Shown: one piece after another, positions 17,100 through 27,575 of the stretch | Layout of the letters: each line of letters starts with the position of its first letter | How positions within the stretch are numbered: the stretch's first letter is position 1 | NCBI GenBank assembly: GCA_007133065.1 | Contig: SLNJ01000029.1 | Location: forward strand, 1-50,192 | Source: Opitutales bacterium | GTDB taxonomy: Bacteria > Verrucomicrobiota > Verrucomicrobiia > Opitutales > Oceanipulchritudinaceae | Length of the DNA: 50,192 nucleotides | Direction of reading: 5' to 3' | The notes under the pieces: generated by a model | The model's input: the letters and a program-made list of their open reading frames with translations, nothing else | The model's database searches: none | What the model was told of the DNA's origin: nothing | Made by a program: the position numbers and the translations under genes

Positions 17100-18458
17100 A
17101 TGATGCAAAAACTAAAGAACCCTCGGCTTTTCGGAACTGCTCTGTCGGCCCTCTTCGGGTACACCGCATTGTCGGCGACCCTGGGCGCGCAGGAATACGG
17201 CAGTTACGAAGCATTCACAGAATCGGAAGGATTCGCCTTGTTTGCGGTGAACAACCTCTGGATTCTCATGGCCGCAGCACTGGTCTTCCTGATGCACCTC
17301 GGCTTTGCGACGCTGGAAACCGGCCTCACCAGATCGAAGAACACCGTTAACGTGCTCTTCAAGAACTGCTGGATCATCTCGATCGGTATCCTCACGTATT
17401 TTCTATGGGGATTCAACGCGATGTACCCGGGCGATTTCAACGGCGTGATCGCGCTCGGAAGCGCGGCCGGAAGCATGGGCCTGAACCTCGATGTCGGACT
17501 CATGACGGACGCCTACGCCGACTACACGTGGTGGGGTGACTTCATCTTCCAGGCGATGTTCGCGGCGACCGCTGCTACGATTGTATCGGGTGCGGTGGCG
17601 GAACGGGTGAAACTCCCCGCCTTCATGCTCTTTGTCGTGGTGCTCGTCGGGTTTGCCTATCCGTTGTCCGGTTCCTGGCAGTGGGGCGGGGGATGGCTCG
17701 ACGCAATGGGATTCTACGACTTTGCCGGTTCATCGATCGTCCATGGATTCGGCGGCTTTGCGGCGCTCGCCTGTGTGATCGTGCTCGGTCCCCGCGCCGG
17801 AAAATACCTCCCGGGGGGAAAGATTCGGCCGATTCTCGGCCATAGTATGCCGCTTGCAACGATCGGCGTGTTTCTCCTCTTCCTCGGGTGGTTCGGATTC
17901 AACGGAGGCTCGGTCCTGAGCGCGGATCCGCTCCTCGTCTCGTACGTCTTCACGACGACAGCGCTGGCAGCCGTCTCCGGAGGCATCGCGGCCACGGTTG
18001 TCTCGTGGGGGGTGATCAAGAAGCCGGACCTGACGATGGTGCTCAACGGCTTCCTCGCGGGACTTGTCGGGATCACGGCGGGTGCCGACGCGGTCGGAAC
18101 CTACTCGGCCGTCATCATTGGCCTCGTCGCGGGCGCGATTGTGGTTTTCTCGATCCTGATGTTCGACAAGATCAAAATCGACGATCCGGTCGGGGCGATT
18201 TCCGTACACGGCATCTGTGGGATATGGGGGACGCTCGCGGTCGGTCTGTTTTCCGCGCAGAGTTTTGGAATCCAGCTGGTCGGCACCTTGAGTTATTGCG
18301 CCTTCGCATTTCTCTTCTCGCTTGCTCTGTTCTCGCTGCTGAAGGCGACGATGGGGATCCGGGTCAGCCCGGACGAGGAATCCCAGGGACTCGACATTGG
18401 CGAACACGGTCAGGAGGCCTATCCAGACTTCCAGCTCGCCACGCGGTCAGGAGTTTGA
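17100..18458 (+). CDS. amtB: Ammonium transporter AmtB
   Basis: A 452-aa Amt/MEP/Rh family channel. The N-terminus has a likely signal peptide ending near LGAQ, then 11 membrane helices begin with FAVNNLWILMAAALVFLMHLG. The twin-histidine pore is visible as IVHGFGGFAALA and ISVHGICGIWGTLA. The cytoplasmic tail is short. It moves ammonium across the inner membrane and is blocked by PII when nitrogen is plentiful; PII is encoded 64 bp downstream. The start is ATG 17100, immediately followed by a second ATG. Expression probably depends on sigma-54, as there is a good promoter 72 bp upstream. Confidence 0.97.
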   Translation: MMQKLKNPRLFGTALSALFGYTALSATLGAQEYGSYEAFTESEGFALFAVNNLWILMAAALVFLMHLGFATLETGLTRSKNTVNVLFKNCWIISIGILTYFLWGFNAMYPGDFNGVIALGSAAGSMGLNLDVGLMTDAYADYTWWGDFIFQAMFAATAATIVSGAVAERVKLPAFMLFVVVLVGFAYPLSGSWQWGGGWLDAMGFYDFAGSSIVHGFGGFAALACVIVLGPRAGKYLPGGKIRPILGHSMPLATIGVFLLFLGWFGFNGGSVLSADPLLVSYVFTTTALAAVSGGIAATVVSWGVIKKPDLTMVLNGFLAGLVGITAGADAVGTYSAVIIGLVAGAIVVFSILMFDKIKIDDPVGAISVHGICGIWGTLAVGLFSAQSFGIQLVGTLSYCAFAFLFSLALFSLLKATMGIRVSPDEESQGLDIGEHGQEAYPDFQLATRSGV

Positions 18459-18486
18459 CACACAGGCATTACCCTGTCACTTCTAA

Positions 18487-18861
<375 letters not shown>

Positions 18862-18921
18862 GTCCTTGCCGCGGCTTCGCGCAAGGGCGCTCACACACCT
18901 TGCGCCCGTTCGTTTTGAGTC

Positions 18922-18955
18922 AAACCGCCCCTCCCGGCTGGGAGGGGCGGTTTTT
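18922..18955 (+). terminator. Intrinsic terminator of amtB-glnK
   Basis: A 14-bp perfect stem (18922-18935 AAACCGCCCCTCCC with 18940-18953 GGGAGGGGCGGTTT), a GGCT loop and a run of five T (18951-18955). It is the clearest intrinsic terminator in the window. Confidence 0.93.
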
Positions 18956-19020
18956 AGGGTGCCGGGCCTCCCTCGCTTTGTCTTGACCTGATGAGACGAA
19001 CTCAGCAGGTTTTTCCGCTT

Positions 19021-20537
<1,517 letters not shown>

Positions 20538-20538
<1 letters not shown>

Positions 20539-21215
20539 TGGCGTTTCAGGCGGCAATTTTCGATATGGACGGCCTGATGCTCGATACGGAGCGTCTGGGT
20601 CGCATCGCGTGGGATCGCGCCGGACACGAACTCAACCTCAACGTCCCGGACGACTTCTATCTCAAGATGGTCGGCCGAAGGATTCAGGAGGTCGATGGAA
20701 TTATTCGCGATGCGTTGGGGCCGGGGATTCCTGTGGCGGACTATATAGCGCGCGCCAACGCCCACTACCACAGCCTGGTTCACGATACGGTGCCTCCGCT
20801 CAAATCAGGAATCATCGCATTGCTCGATTTTCTGCAGGAACGCCGTGTTCCACTGGCTGTCGGGACTTCCACCCAAGCGAAGTCGGCGATGCGGAGTCTG
20901 GAATCGACCGGCCTGGCGCGCTATTTCTCAGAGTTCGCCACTGGAGATCAGGTCGAACAAGGCAAACCGGCGCCTGATATCTTTCTCCTGGCCGCGCGAA
21001 AACTGGGAGTCCCGGCAGATCGATGCGTGGTGCTCGAGGATTCGGATTATGGCGTTCGTGCCGGACACGCAGCGGGAGCGACGGTGTATATGGTTCCCGA
21101 TCAATCACCGCCTCAGCCGGAAACACGATCGCTCGCCACCCGGGTGTTCGAATCTCTGGATGAAGTATTGGGCCACTTCACGGCGAGCCCGCATCTACTG
21201 CAGTCCGAGCGATAG
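20538..21215 (+). CDS. HAD-superfamily phosphatase (beta-phosphoglucomutase/GPH-like)
   Basis: A 225-aa HAD hydrolase. Motif I is FDMDGLMLDTE near residues 8-18 (nucleophile Asp and acid/base Asp), motif II is the T in VGTSTQ, motif III is the Lys in KPAPDIF, and motif IV is VVLEDSDYGV. The cap is the alpha-helical insertion after motif I, as in the beta-phosphoglucomutase / phosphoglycolate phosphatase branch. The substrate cannot be assigned; such proteins dephosphorylate sugar or nucleotide phosphates. The ATG shares its A with the glyS TGA stop codon (ATGA overlap), so it is co-translated with glyS. Confidence 0.9.
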
Positions 21216-21230
21216 TGCTGTTCCGATCCC

Positions 21231-21245
21231 CCGCGCAATGCGCGG
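21231..21245. other. GC-rich hairpin in a convergent gap
   Basis: CCGCGC, AAT, GCGCGG form a perfect 6-bp stem with a 3-base loop between the convergent HAD gene and the secreted-protein gene. No T run follows on either strand, so it is not a standard intrinsic terminator. Confidence 0.3.
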
Positions 21246-21248
21246 ACA

Positions 21249-22805
21249 TCAATCCAAACGCGTCCAGTCCTCTTCCGCGAAAATCCAGACCCACGGGAAA
21301 GACTCGCGGTGAGCCCAGAAGTATCCGAGATCCCTCTGGTGGAACCAGCCTGACTCGGCGTAGGGCGAGTAGGCGTAGATCCATCCCAGCCTGTCGGACC
21401 AGAGCCACGGGGCGGAGTTGCGGGCGTAATGCACCCGTTGAACCGCTGACATATACCATCCATCGACATCGGGAGGCAGGTCTGCCATGAGGTAGTCGGG
21501 AACCGGGTCGTCCCAGCGGAGCAGCAACGCCGGTCCCGGCACGAGAATCTCGGCGCCGTGATGGACGGTAGTGGACCGAAAACGCACCTGGTTTGCACCG
21601 GCAACCAGATGCTCCGTGGGAATCACAGGATCGTCAAAGCCGTAACGATGGTTGGCACCCGTAATACGCCCCTGCATATATGGACCGTCGTTAATGGCGA
21701 CCGGAGTGTAACCCTGTTCGTTGTTGTGCCCGTTCCACGTGCGGACCAAGAGCCGGGCTTGCGAGACCTCGTCCACCGGGTAGACCTCGGGAATCCGGAT
21801 CTCGGCGATTCCTGTGGTGTTGTTTCGAATGAGCGATTTTGGGAACGTCCACGAACGGAAAACTTTCACCGAGTGATCGCGCTCGAGGCTGTACCCATGT
21901 AGCGGCTCAACAACGCGGTAGGTCCGGCCGCTTGAGCGAATCACCGCCACGAAACTGATTGCCCCCGGCTGCTGATCGGGAATCCACGATAGATCCCACT
22001 CCACTTCGAACGGCGTACTCCGCGTGGAGCCCACCGCCCCGAGTGCGGAATCGCGGTGATTGTGAAACCCGTGCCAGTCGTAGAACAAGTTGTTGCCATT
22101 GTTGTCGTATCCCAGATAGCGCGCGTAGAACGTGACGTCGATGATGCGACGGCTCTCGGCATCGTCTTCGGGTTCAAAGCGGAGCACCACGGAATCCCCG
22201 CGTATCACCTTTCCGGGCGTATCGACGACGATTCGTCCGTCCGGCACATCCAGCGACTCTTCCGGATAGTGAATACGAAGCCCCGCCCAGTACCAGCCCC
22301 ACTGTCCCCACCAGTGATCCCCTCGATGCTCCCGGGCGATCGTTCCACGCAACGTATTCTCTCCATTCTTGAGCGATTCCAGTGGAACATCGAAGACGGG
22401 ATTGGAATCGTTGTGATAGTTGGCAGAGGAGAGCGCGTCCCGCCGGGACCTCCCGCGGTTCAGGTTGGGATTGAGTGGAATGTCGATCCGGTGTCGATCG
22501 TTGAGTACGATTTGCTGCCCCAGCGTACCGGCATGTCCCAGCCAGTGATGCATGGCCAGTTCGGCGCCGAGCGCGCCGTCAAGGTTGACGCCAGAGAAGG
22601 TAAAGACGGGGTTCGGCAGAAAAATCCGCGCATCTTCGCGTCCCACATCGGGATCGGTTACCCGCCACGCATTGCCCGAAGTCATCGTGACAAGGTGCTC
22701 GCGGTAGACACCCGGAACAAACTCCGTCGCGGTCATGCCGTGGAGGGCCGGTGCGGAAGCGAGCAGCCAGGGAATCCATGCCATACGGAAACGGTTGTTC
22801 AACAC
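21249..22805 (-). CDS. Large secreted protein with duplicated beta-sandwich and aromatic C-terminal repeat region
   Basis: A 518-aa protein of unknown function. It starts with GTG 22805 or, seven codons later, ATG 22784; the longer form gives the better signal peptide (basic NNRFR, hydrophobic WIPWLLASAPAL). Residues about 73-178 and 350-440 look like two copies of one beta-rich domain: both contain A-x-L then W-x-GH, then IVLND or VAINDG, then P(V/I)...L-x-x-GxN, and the second ends with HHGAEILVPGPAL. Between them is a region with IDVTFYARYLGYDNNGNNL and a domain resembling carbohydrate-binding or fibronectin-like folds. The last ~80 residues are rich in Trp and Tyr (APWLWSDRLGWIYAYS, DLGYFWAH, FPWVWIFAEEDW) and look like the aromatic repeats of the next gene. 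It probably acts outside the cell, perhaps on carbohydrate. Confidence 0.7.
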   Translation of the reverse strand: MLNNRFRMAWIPWLLASAPALHGMTATEFVPGVYREHLVTMTSGNAWRVTDPDVGREDARIFLPNPVFTFSGVNLDGALGAELAMHHWLGHAGTLGQQIVLNDRHRIDIPLNPNLNRGRSRRDALSSANYHNDSNPVFDVPLESLKNGENTLRGTIAREHRGDHWWGQWGWYWAGLRIHYPEESLDVPDGRIVVDTPGKVIRGDSVVLRFEPEDDAESRRIIDVTFYARYLGYDNNGNNLFYDWHGFHNHRDSALGAVGSTRSTPFEVEWDLSWIPDQQPGAISFVAVIRSSGRTYRVVEPLHGYSLERDHSVKVFRSWTFPKSLIRNNTTGIAEIRIPEVYPVDEVSQARLLVRTWNGHNNEQGYTPVAINDGPYMQGRITGANHRYGFDDPVIPTEHLVAGANQVRFRSTTVHHGAEILVPGPALLLRWDDPVPDYLMADLPPDVDGWYMSAVQRVHYARNSAPWLWSDRLGWIYAYSPYAESGWFHQRDLGYFWAHRESFPWVWIFAEEDWTRLD

Positions 22806-22875
22806 GGGCGTGGGTTTCGTAGTGGGAGCATGGGTGATTTAGGAAGGGGTGTCCCGCTTCCGGGACGTTCCAGAC

Positions 22876-24762
22876 TCAGTTCGTGTCCAGGAAGTAGATC
22901 CACGCGCCGTGGCGGGTGCTCAGGTCGTCCCCGGGACCTGGGAGGTAGGCCCACCTCTCCAGGTTGAGGCTGTAGACCCAGGGTGCCAGCTCAACGTTTA
23001 GCCGTCCTATAAACACGCCGGTATCGATAATCCCGTTGGCGACGGGATACCCGTATGCCATTCCGGCTTCGGAATCGGGCGTCTCATCTCCGGTCGCCCC
23101 GCCGGCGTTCAGCGGGTACGCCCAGGCTCCGAATTCAGCGCGGAGATCCTGTTCGGGCTCCGGGAGGAAGACCCATGTGCCGACCCGGTAACTGTACGCC
23201 CACGGCGCGAATTCAACCTGCAGGCGACCGAGGGAACCGGAGTCGATTTGATGGTCGACCGTCCAATAGCCGTATGCGTAGGAGGTGAGGTTCTCCCGGT
23301 ATCGATCCCACATCGCGTCGACAAACGGGTCGAAAACGGTGCTGCCCTGGCGGATGCCGGGACTGTAGCCGAGACTCTGCTGCATCTCCATTACGTGAAG
23401 CGTATCGTCTTCGGTCATCCAGCGGTCCACGTAGGCGAAGAACGCGTCGTGGTTCCAGATCTCCACGGCTTCGAGCATGCGCACCGCCAGGGCCTGGCCC
23501 ACCCAGGAAATCGATGTGCAACAGCGCCGGTAGCTCTCGCCAAGGGTGGGACGGATCCCCGGCCAGTTTCCCGGGCGCAAGTGCTCGTAAGGCCCACGGT
23601 CGGCATTGATTTGCCTCGGATCGCTCTCGTACGCCTCCGGGTACTGGCCCGTAAACCGGACCTCCGCGCCCGTCCAAGCGGGTCCGAACTCGGTGTGCTG
23701 GTCCTCTCCGTAGACTGCATCGGGCGCGTTCTCCGCGAGGTTGAGCATTTCCTCGTCCTGCAGCACCACCGCCGCGAAGACAATTGGAAGCTTCCGGCCG
23801 TTTCCGTAGCCGCCCTGGGCAGGCCAGCCGCCGCCGCGTTTGGCAATCGCCCAGTTGTCGATGCCAACCTGGATGAAGCGGTACATCAGGGTCGCCAATT
23901 CCTCTTCAGTGTAGCCCTCGAGCATCAGTTTCAGCGCGGCGATCGACACCGCCCGGCCAACCTCGCGCCCGTATCCGGGCATGTTCTCTGACGCGTGCAG
24001 CTCCCGGCTTGCCCATCCGCGAACATGATCGATCCACGGCCGCTCGAACATTCTCTCCACATCCGCCAGATCCCAGGCGACACCGGGATCCTCGCGCGGA
24101 TCCACTGGATCTGGAACGCGTGGGAGCAGATCCCATCGGATGTCGCCGGCCCGGCGCAGGAGATCCTTGTCGAGGTCGGCGTAACCCGGCCGGAATGTGT
24201 CCAAGGGCACCGGCCCGGCGATGCAGGTCAATACCGCCATCGTGAGCAACGGAGAGGTCTCGGGTTCATCAGGGTGCACGTCGTCGAGAATCTGGTTCGG
24301 CTGGAGTTCGTCCAGGCTGATCGACGAGACGAGAGAGTCGCCCGGCTGCATCTCCAGCGGGAACTCCACCAGGCCGGTCAGATAATCGGTGCTCCAATTG
24401 GTCAATCGATCATCGTAAGCGCTCACGCTGCCCACAGGGGGGTTAACCATCGAACCGTTCCGGAGCTGGTCGCCGTCGACCTCCGGAGCAGGGGAGACGG
24501 ACGCCACGGTCACCGGCCCGATCACGTAGTAGTCGCCGTTGACAAACTGTCCATATTCCACCTCTTCGGCGAACGTCCATGTGATCCCGAACTGAGTGAT
24601 CTCGGTGGTCGTATTAAGCTCAGGGATCTGGGCAGAGAGGGTGGAGGCCCAGCCGAGAGTCATGCCCAGGGCGATCGCAATAAATCGAACCCGATCGTAG
24701 AACCATGACGGCTGAGTGGCCATTCCGTGCCGGACAAGTGGGTCTGTGAGAGGGATTTTCAT
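22876..24762 (-). CDS. Large secreted protein with tandem W/Y-rich C-terminal repeats
   Basis: A protein of about 628 aa without a recognised function. The start is ATG 24762 (in-frame alternatives 24798 and 24723). A signal-like hydrophobic stretch (RVRFIAIALGMTLGWAST, cleavage near LSAQ) precedes a region with FVNGDYYVIGPVTVASV and NGSMVNPPVG, a pattern I associate with secreted proteins of Planctomycetes and Verrucomicrobiota (recollection, not checked). Residues about 170-490 are helical, with YEHLRPGNWPG and SYRRCCTSISWVGQALAVRM, which may be an (alpha/alpha) toroid. No catalytic residues could be assigned. The C-terminus carries two ~40-residue repeats starting GRLQVEFAPWAYS and GRLNVELAPWVYS. 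It is probably co-transcribed with the secreted protein downstream (70 bp gap). Confidence 0.72.
   Translation of the reverse strand: MKIPLTDPLVRHGMATQPSWFYDRVRFIAIALGMTLGWASTLSAQIPELNTTTEITQFGITWTFAEEVEYGQFVNGDYYVIGPVTVASVSPAPEVDGDQLRNGSMVNPPVGSVSAYDDRLTNWSTDYLTGLVEFPLEMQPGDSLVSSISLDELQPNQILDDVHPDEPETSPLLTMAVLTCIAGPVPLDTFRPGYADLDKDLLRRAGDIRWDLLPRVPDPVDPREDPGVAWDLADVERMFERPWIDHVRGWASRELHASENMPGYGREVGRAVSIAALKLMLEGYTEEELATLMYRFIQVGIDNWAIAKRGGGWPAQGGYGNGRKLPIVFAAVVLQDEEMLNLAENAPDAVYGEDQHTEFGPAWTGAEVRFTGQYPEAYESDPRQINADRGPYEHLRPGNWPGIRPTLGESYRRCCTSISWVGQALAVRMLEAVEIWNHDAFFAYVDRWMTEDDTLHVMEMQQSLGYSPGIRQGSTVFDPFVDAMWDRYRENLTSYAYGYWTVDHQIDSGSLGRLQVEFAPWAYSYRVGTWVFLPEPEQDLRAEFGAWAYPLNAGGATGDETPDSEAGMAYGYPVANGIIDTGVFIGRLNVELAPWVYSLNLERWAYLPGPGDDLSTRHGAWIYFLDTN
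22879..23010 (-). repeat. Second C-terminal aromatic repeat of the 22876-24762 protein
   Basis: Encodes IGRLNVELAPWVYSLNLERW, a Gly/Pro/Asp-rich turn and GAWIYFLDTN at the very end. It is about 33 residues away from the first copy, which ends with GAWAYPL. The linker is Gly/Asp/Pro-rich. Confidence 0.75.
23110..23232 (-). repeat. First C-terminal aromatic repeat of the 22876-24762 protein
   Basis: Encodes LGRLQVEFAPWAYSYRVG and, after a short Pro/Glu-rich stretch, EFGAWAYPL. It shares GRL-x-VE-(F/L)-APW-(A/V)-YS, then W-x-(F/Y)-LP-x-P, then GAW-(A/I)-Y with the second copy at 22879-23010. Confidence 0.75.
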
Positions 24763-24955
24763 AGGTTGATGACTTATCGGGGATGGTGTACGGTCCAAGC
24801 TGTTCAGAATCTGAGATTCGAATAGAACAATCAGATCGCTTAGAGCAGATATCGTGGCATTTCAATCACAATAATGGCGGGCTACGACAAAGCGCTTAAA
24901 TGAGCGCCGTACGGGGTTGACGGTGCGCTTCCACTCGTGGTATCCAGCTCCTGCC

Positions 24956-25093
24956 ATGAGTCGAGCTTCGCATACCCCGTCCCGGCGGCGCAGCCGCGAG
25001 TATGAACGCTCGGATAAGCGTCCGCCATTGCTGATCATTATCCTCGTGGTGTTGCTGATCATGGTCCTGGCCGCCCGAAGGATTCTCGGCTGA
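24956..25093 (+). CDS. Small single-helix membrane protein (45 aa)
   Basis: A 45-codon reading frame beginning MSRASHTPSRRRSREYER. A basic N-terminus is followed by a strongly hydrophobic segment (PPLLIIILVVLLIMVLAA) and a basic end (RRILG). The charge pattern suggests a bitopic inner-membrane protein with the N-terminus in the cytoplasm. It sits in an otherwise empty gap between the minus-strand secreted protein and alr. No Shine-Dalgarno sequence or homolog is recognised. The contrast between basic and hydrophobic parts is unlikely from chance codons, but the frame is short. Confidence 0.5.
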   Translation: MSRASHTPSRRRSREYERSDKRPPLLIIILVVLLIMVLAARRILG

Positions 25094-25166
25094 ACTTCAA
25101 AATACGGATTCTTCCGGAAGTCTTGTTGTAGCGGTTGGGTTGGCCTATGGCCGGACCGGACAGGAT

Positions 25167-26309
25167 TCATATACCAGTATCGATTTTGTAGATACGCTGG
25201 ACGCGTTTGGTGATGCTGACGAGCGCTTCCCACGGGATCTGTCCAGATATACTGCAAAAGTCCTCGACGCGGATCGACTCGCGTTCCTGATCGCCGATGA
25301 AGGTCGCGGTGTCGCCGGCGTGGACATGCGGAATCGCGGTTACGTCAACGATGGTCTGATCCATGGTAACGCGGCCGAGAACAGAACAGCGATTGCCCCG
25401 GATCAGAACCGAGCCGCGGTTGCTCAGCGCGGTGGGAATGCCGTCGGCGTAACCGGCGGCAAGGATGGCGACCCGGGAATCGCACCCCAGGGTATAGGTT
25501 TGACCGTAGCTAATGCCTGTACCCGCAGGTAAGGATTTCACGAGCCCAACACGGGTGTGGAAGCTCAGGACCGGGTCGGTCTGCACGCTGCGAAGGACGG
25601 AGTCGGGGGAGGGGGGGATGCCGAACTGCAGAAGCCCGACGCGCACGGCGTTGAACGGCCCGGCGCGCGTAAAGGATTCAAGTCCGGCGCTGTTGTCCGC
25701 GTGGATCAGCAGGTCGGCGGCCTCGAGCCCCTTCAGGCGTCCGAGCGTATTGAGGAAGACCCTGCGCTGCCGCGCGGTAAACGCGGGGTCGATATCGGCG
25801 CTTGCGAAGTGCGTGAAGATTCCCGCAGGCAGGAGTTCCGGATGCACCAGAACCGCCGCAAGCAGATCCTCCGCATTCTCATGCCAGACCCCAAGCCGGC
25901 CCATGCCGGTGTCAATCTTGAGGTGTACGCTCACGGTGCGCTGCTGCCTCCGGGCGGCGGCGGCAAAACGCGCGGCCTCCTCAACGCTGCTGAGAGTCGG
26001 AATGAGATCCCACTCGACGATGTCATCAACCTCGTCCGGGAGCGCCGCGCTCAATATCAAAATCGGCCAGCCGGCGCCAATTTCACGAATCTCAATCCCC
26101 TCGCGCACATTTGCGACCGCTAAGAGATCGACCCCGCTACGCATCAGGCGGGTCACCGTCTGGGCCATACCATGTCCGTAGGCATCCGCCTTCACCACGG
26201 CAACGTACCGGATCCACTCGGGCAATCCGGCACGGATTCGCTTGAGATTTCGTTCGAGAGCACCGAGATCGATCTCGGTCCAACAGCGTGCACTCGGCGG
26301 GGTGGTCAT
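25167..26309 (-). CDS. alr: Alanine racemase
   Basis: A 380-aa PLP enzyme that makes D-alanine for peptidoglycan. The catalytic Lys lies in YVAVVKADAYGHG, and the other catalytic Tyr is in ISYGQTYT. MDQTIVDVT and the RLGVW block after KIDTGM are family features. The start is ATG 26309, which shares its ATGA with the stop codon of the TsaB-like gene, so the two are translationally coupled; an upstream in-frame start (26330) would overlap further and is less likely. The end is SITKRVQRIYKI. It is the last gene in an operon that begins at 27909. Confidence 0.95.
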   Translation of the reverse strand: MTTPPSARCWTEIDLGALERNLKRIRAGLPEWIRYVAVVKADAYGHGMAQTVTRLMRSGVDLLAVANVREGIEIREIGAGWPILILSAALPDEVDDIVEWDLIPTLSSVEEAARFAAAARRQQRTVSVHLKIDTGMGRLGVWHENAEDLLAAVLVHPELLPAGIFTHFASADIDPAFTARQRRVFLNTLGRLKGLEAADLLIHADNSAGLESFTRAGPFNAVRVGLLQFGIPPSPDSVLRSVQTDPVLSFHTRVGLVKSLPAGTGISYGQTYTLGCDSRVAILAAGYADGIPTALSNRGSVLIRGNRCSVLGRVTMDQTIVDVTAIPHVHAGDTATFIGDQERESIRVEDFCSISGQIPWEALVSITKRVQRIYKIDTGI

Positions 26310-26971
26310 CGATGGCGATCGGGTGTCCACTTCACAAAGGTCGGCTCTTCCGCAACGTAGACTTCAGGTGCACGTTCCCATCTCTGAAGTGGAATCCGGT
26401 GCAGCCACCGGCCATCGATCCCGGGATCGTATTCCATTGCGCGCGCGTTGGCGGGCGGCGGTGCGGCGCGATGGCGTTGACGGAGCGAGAAAACCGGATG
26501 GCTGAGCGCCCCGATCGATTCCAGGTTGTCGAGGTAGATCGGACCGATCGGCACGCCGGCTCTCACGTCCAGCCGGTTCCATCGTCCTTTCCGGAATTCA
26601 CTGATTACGCTGAACAAATCGGGCGCCGCGGTGCCTGCCTCAAGAAGCAGCGCGGCTGCCGCGTGCAAGCTCTGATAGGAAAGCACCGGAGCTGCGCGCA
26701 ATCCCGGAAGGCTGCGCCACCCGGCGCACGCCATCAGTGCCAGCCGAATCCCAAGGATGCTGCCCGGACCGTTGCAGCAGATCAGTCCGGCCAGGCGACC
26801 CCGCTCGAAGTAATCGCGGAACCCGACCGCTTCGGCGCCGGAGAAAATCGCTTCGAGTGCCTCGGCGTCCGAATAAAAGCTAGCCTCCCAGCGATCTCCC
26901 TGATGGATTCCGCAGAACACACGTGTGCCGGACGCATCGAGCACGAAATAGGTATCGCCGAATTCGAGCAC
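26306..26971 (-). CDS. TsaB-like protein (YeaZ family, tRNA t6A biosynthesis)
   Basis: A protein of about 221 aa, similar in layout to TsaB, the partner of TsaD in making the N6-threonylcarbamoyl-A37 tRNA modification. The first strand is YFVLDASGTRVFCGI in place of LAIDTS, and the block GPGSILGIRLALMACAG matches the family GPGSFTGVRIG. I chose the GTG at 26971 because ATG codons further up would extend deep into the NUDIX gene and break the family start. It is more divergent than most TsaB proteins (ASGTR for DTSTE), so function should be treated as probable. It lies 49 bp after NUDIX and overlaps alr by 4 bp. Confidence 0.65.
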   Translation of the reverse strand: MLEFGDTYFVLDASGTRVFCGIHQGDRWEASFYSDAEALEAIFSGAEAVGFRDYFERGRLAGLICCNGPGSILGIRLALMACAGWRSLPGLRAAPVLSYQSLHAAAALLLEAGTAAPDLFSVISEFRKGRWNRLDVRAGVPIGPIYLDNLESIGALSHPVFSLRQRHRAAPPPANARAMEYDPGIDGRWLHRIPLQRWERAPEVYVAEEPTFVKWTPDRHR

Positions 26972-27020
26972 GCCCGAATCAATACGGGAGCCGCACGTCC
27001 TGGCAATCCCCGAAATACGG

Positions 27021-27575
27021 CTATGGCATCGTGCGACCAACGGCCCAGGTCCAGAGCTTCGAGTCGAGGGCGCAGCCGGCGTCGTGGTATTCCTGAAGGC
27101 GCGTGCGCAGCTGCCGCTCTGGGATTTCCAGGGTTTCGATTTCCTCCAGGTCCCCATGATCGGGGGCATGGCGTTCGGTAGCTTCCATGTGAACCAGCAC
27201 GACCCATTCATCGGTCATTCCGGGGGAACTGAATATCGGCGGGTCCACATTGAGCACGCACCCCTCCCAGCCGGTCTCTTCCTTCAGTTCCCGGCGGGCA
27301 CAGGCCTCAAACGATTCCCCCGAGTCGAGGAGGCCGGCGGGGAACTCAATGCAATATCGCGCGAGGGCGGGACGAAACTGCTTCACGCAGAGTACGCGGC
27401 GCGCCGGACCGGGAATGTGGGCGATGACGCAGCAGGCGCCGCCCGTTCCCGCGCGGCGGATGAATTCCCACCGCTGTTCCGCACCGTTGCGGTCGTTCAG
27501 ACGCCGTTCGCAGAAGTGCAGCCACGATCCCTCATGACAGATCGTCACTTCCGACGCTCGCGATTCCTTATTCAT
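27021..27575 (-). CDS. NUDIX hydrolase (ADP-ribose pyrophosphatase-like)
   Basis: A 184-aa NUDIX protein. The NUDIX box runs from GLLDSGESF to ELKEETGW and fits GX5EX7REUXEEXGU, with the catalytic Glu residues that bind Mg. The preceding RRVLCVKQFRPALARYCIEFPAG is the typical ADP-ribose pyrophosphatase context, and a Pro (SSPGMTDE) follows about 15 residues after the box, as in ADP-ribose pyrophosphatases. The ATG at 27575 overlaps the stop codon of the upstream gene by 8 bp (ATGAATAA), which points to coupled translation. It would hydrolyse a nucleoside diphosphate derivative in the cytoplasm. Confidence 0.88.
   Translation of the reverse strand: MNKESRASEVTICHEGSWLHFCERRLNDRNGAEQRWEFIRRAGTGGACCVIAHIPGPARRVLCVKQFRPALARYCIEFPAGLLDSGESFEACARRELKEETGWEGCVLNVDPPIFSSPGMTDEWVVLVHMEATERHAPDHGDLEEIETLEIPERQLRTRLQEYHDAGCALDSKLWTWAVGRTMP

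Noticed and set aside
18991-19020. The earlier ATG 18991 as the glyS start.
   Set aside because: The added ten residues (RRTQQVFPL) have no family similarity and the next ATG gives the usual family start; it remains possible.
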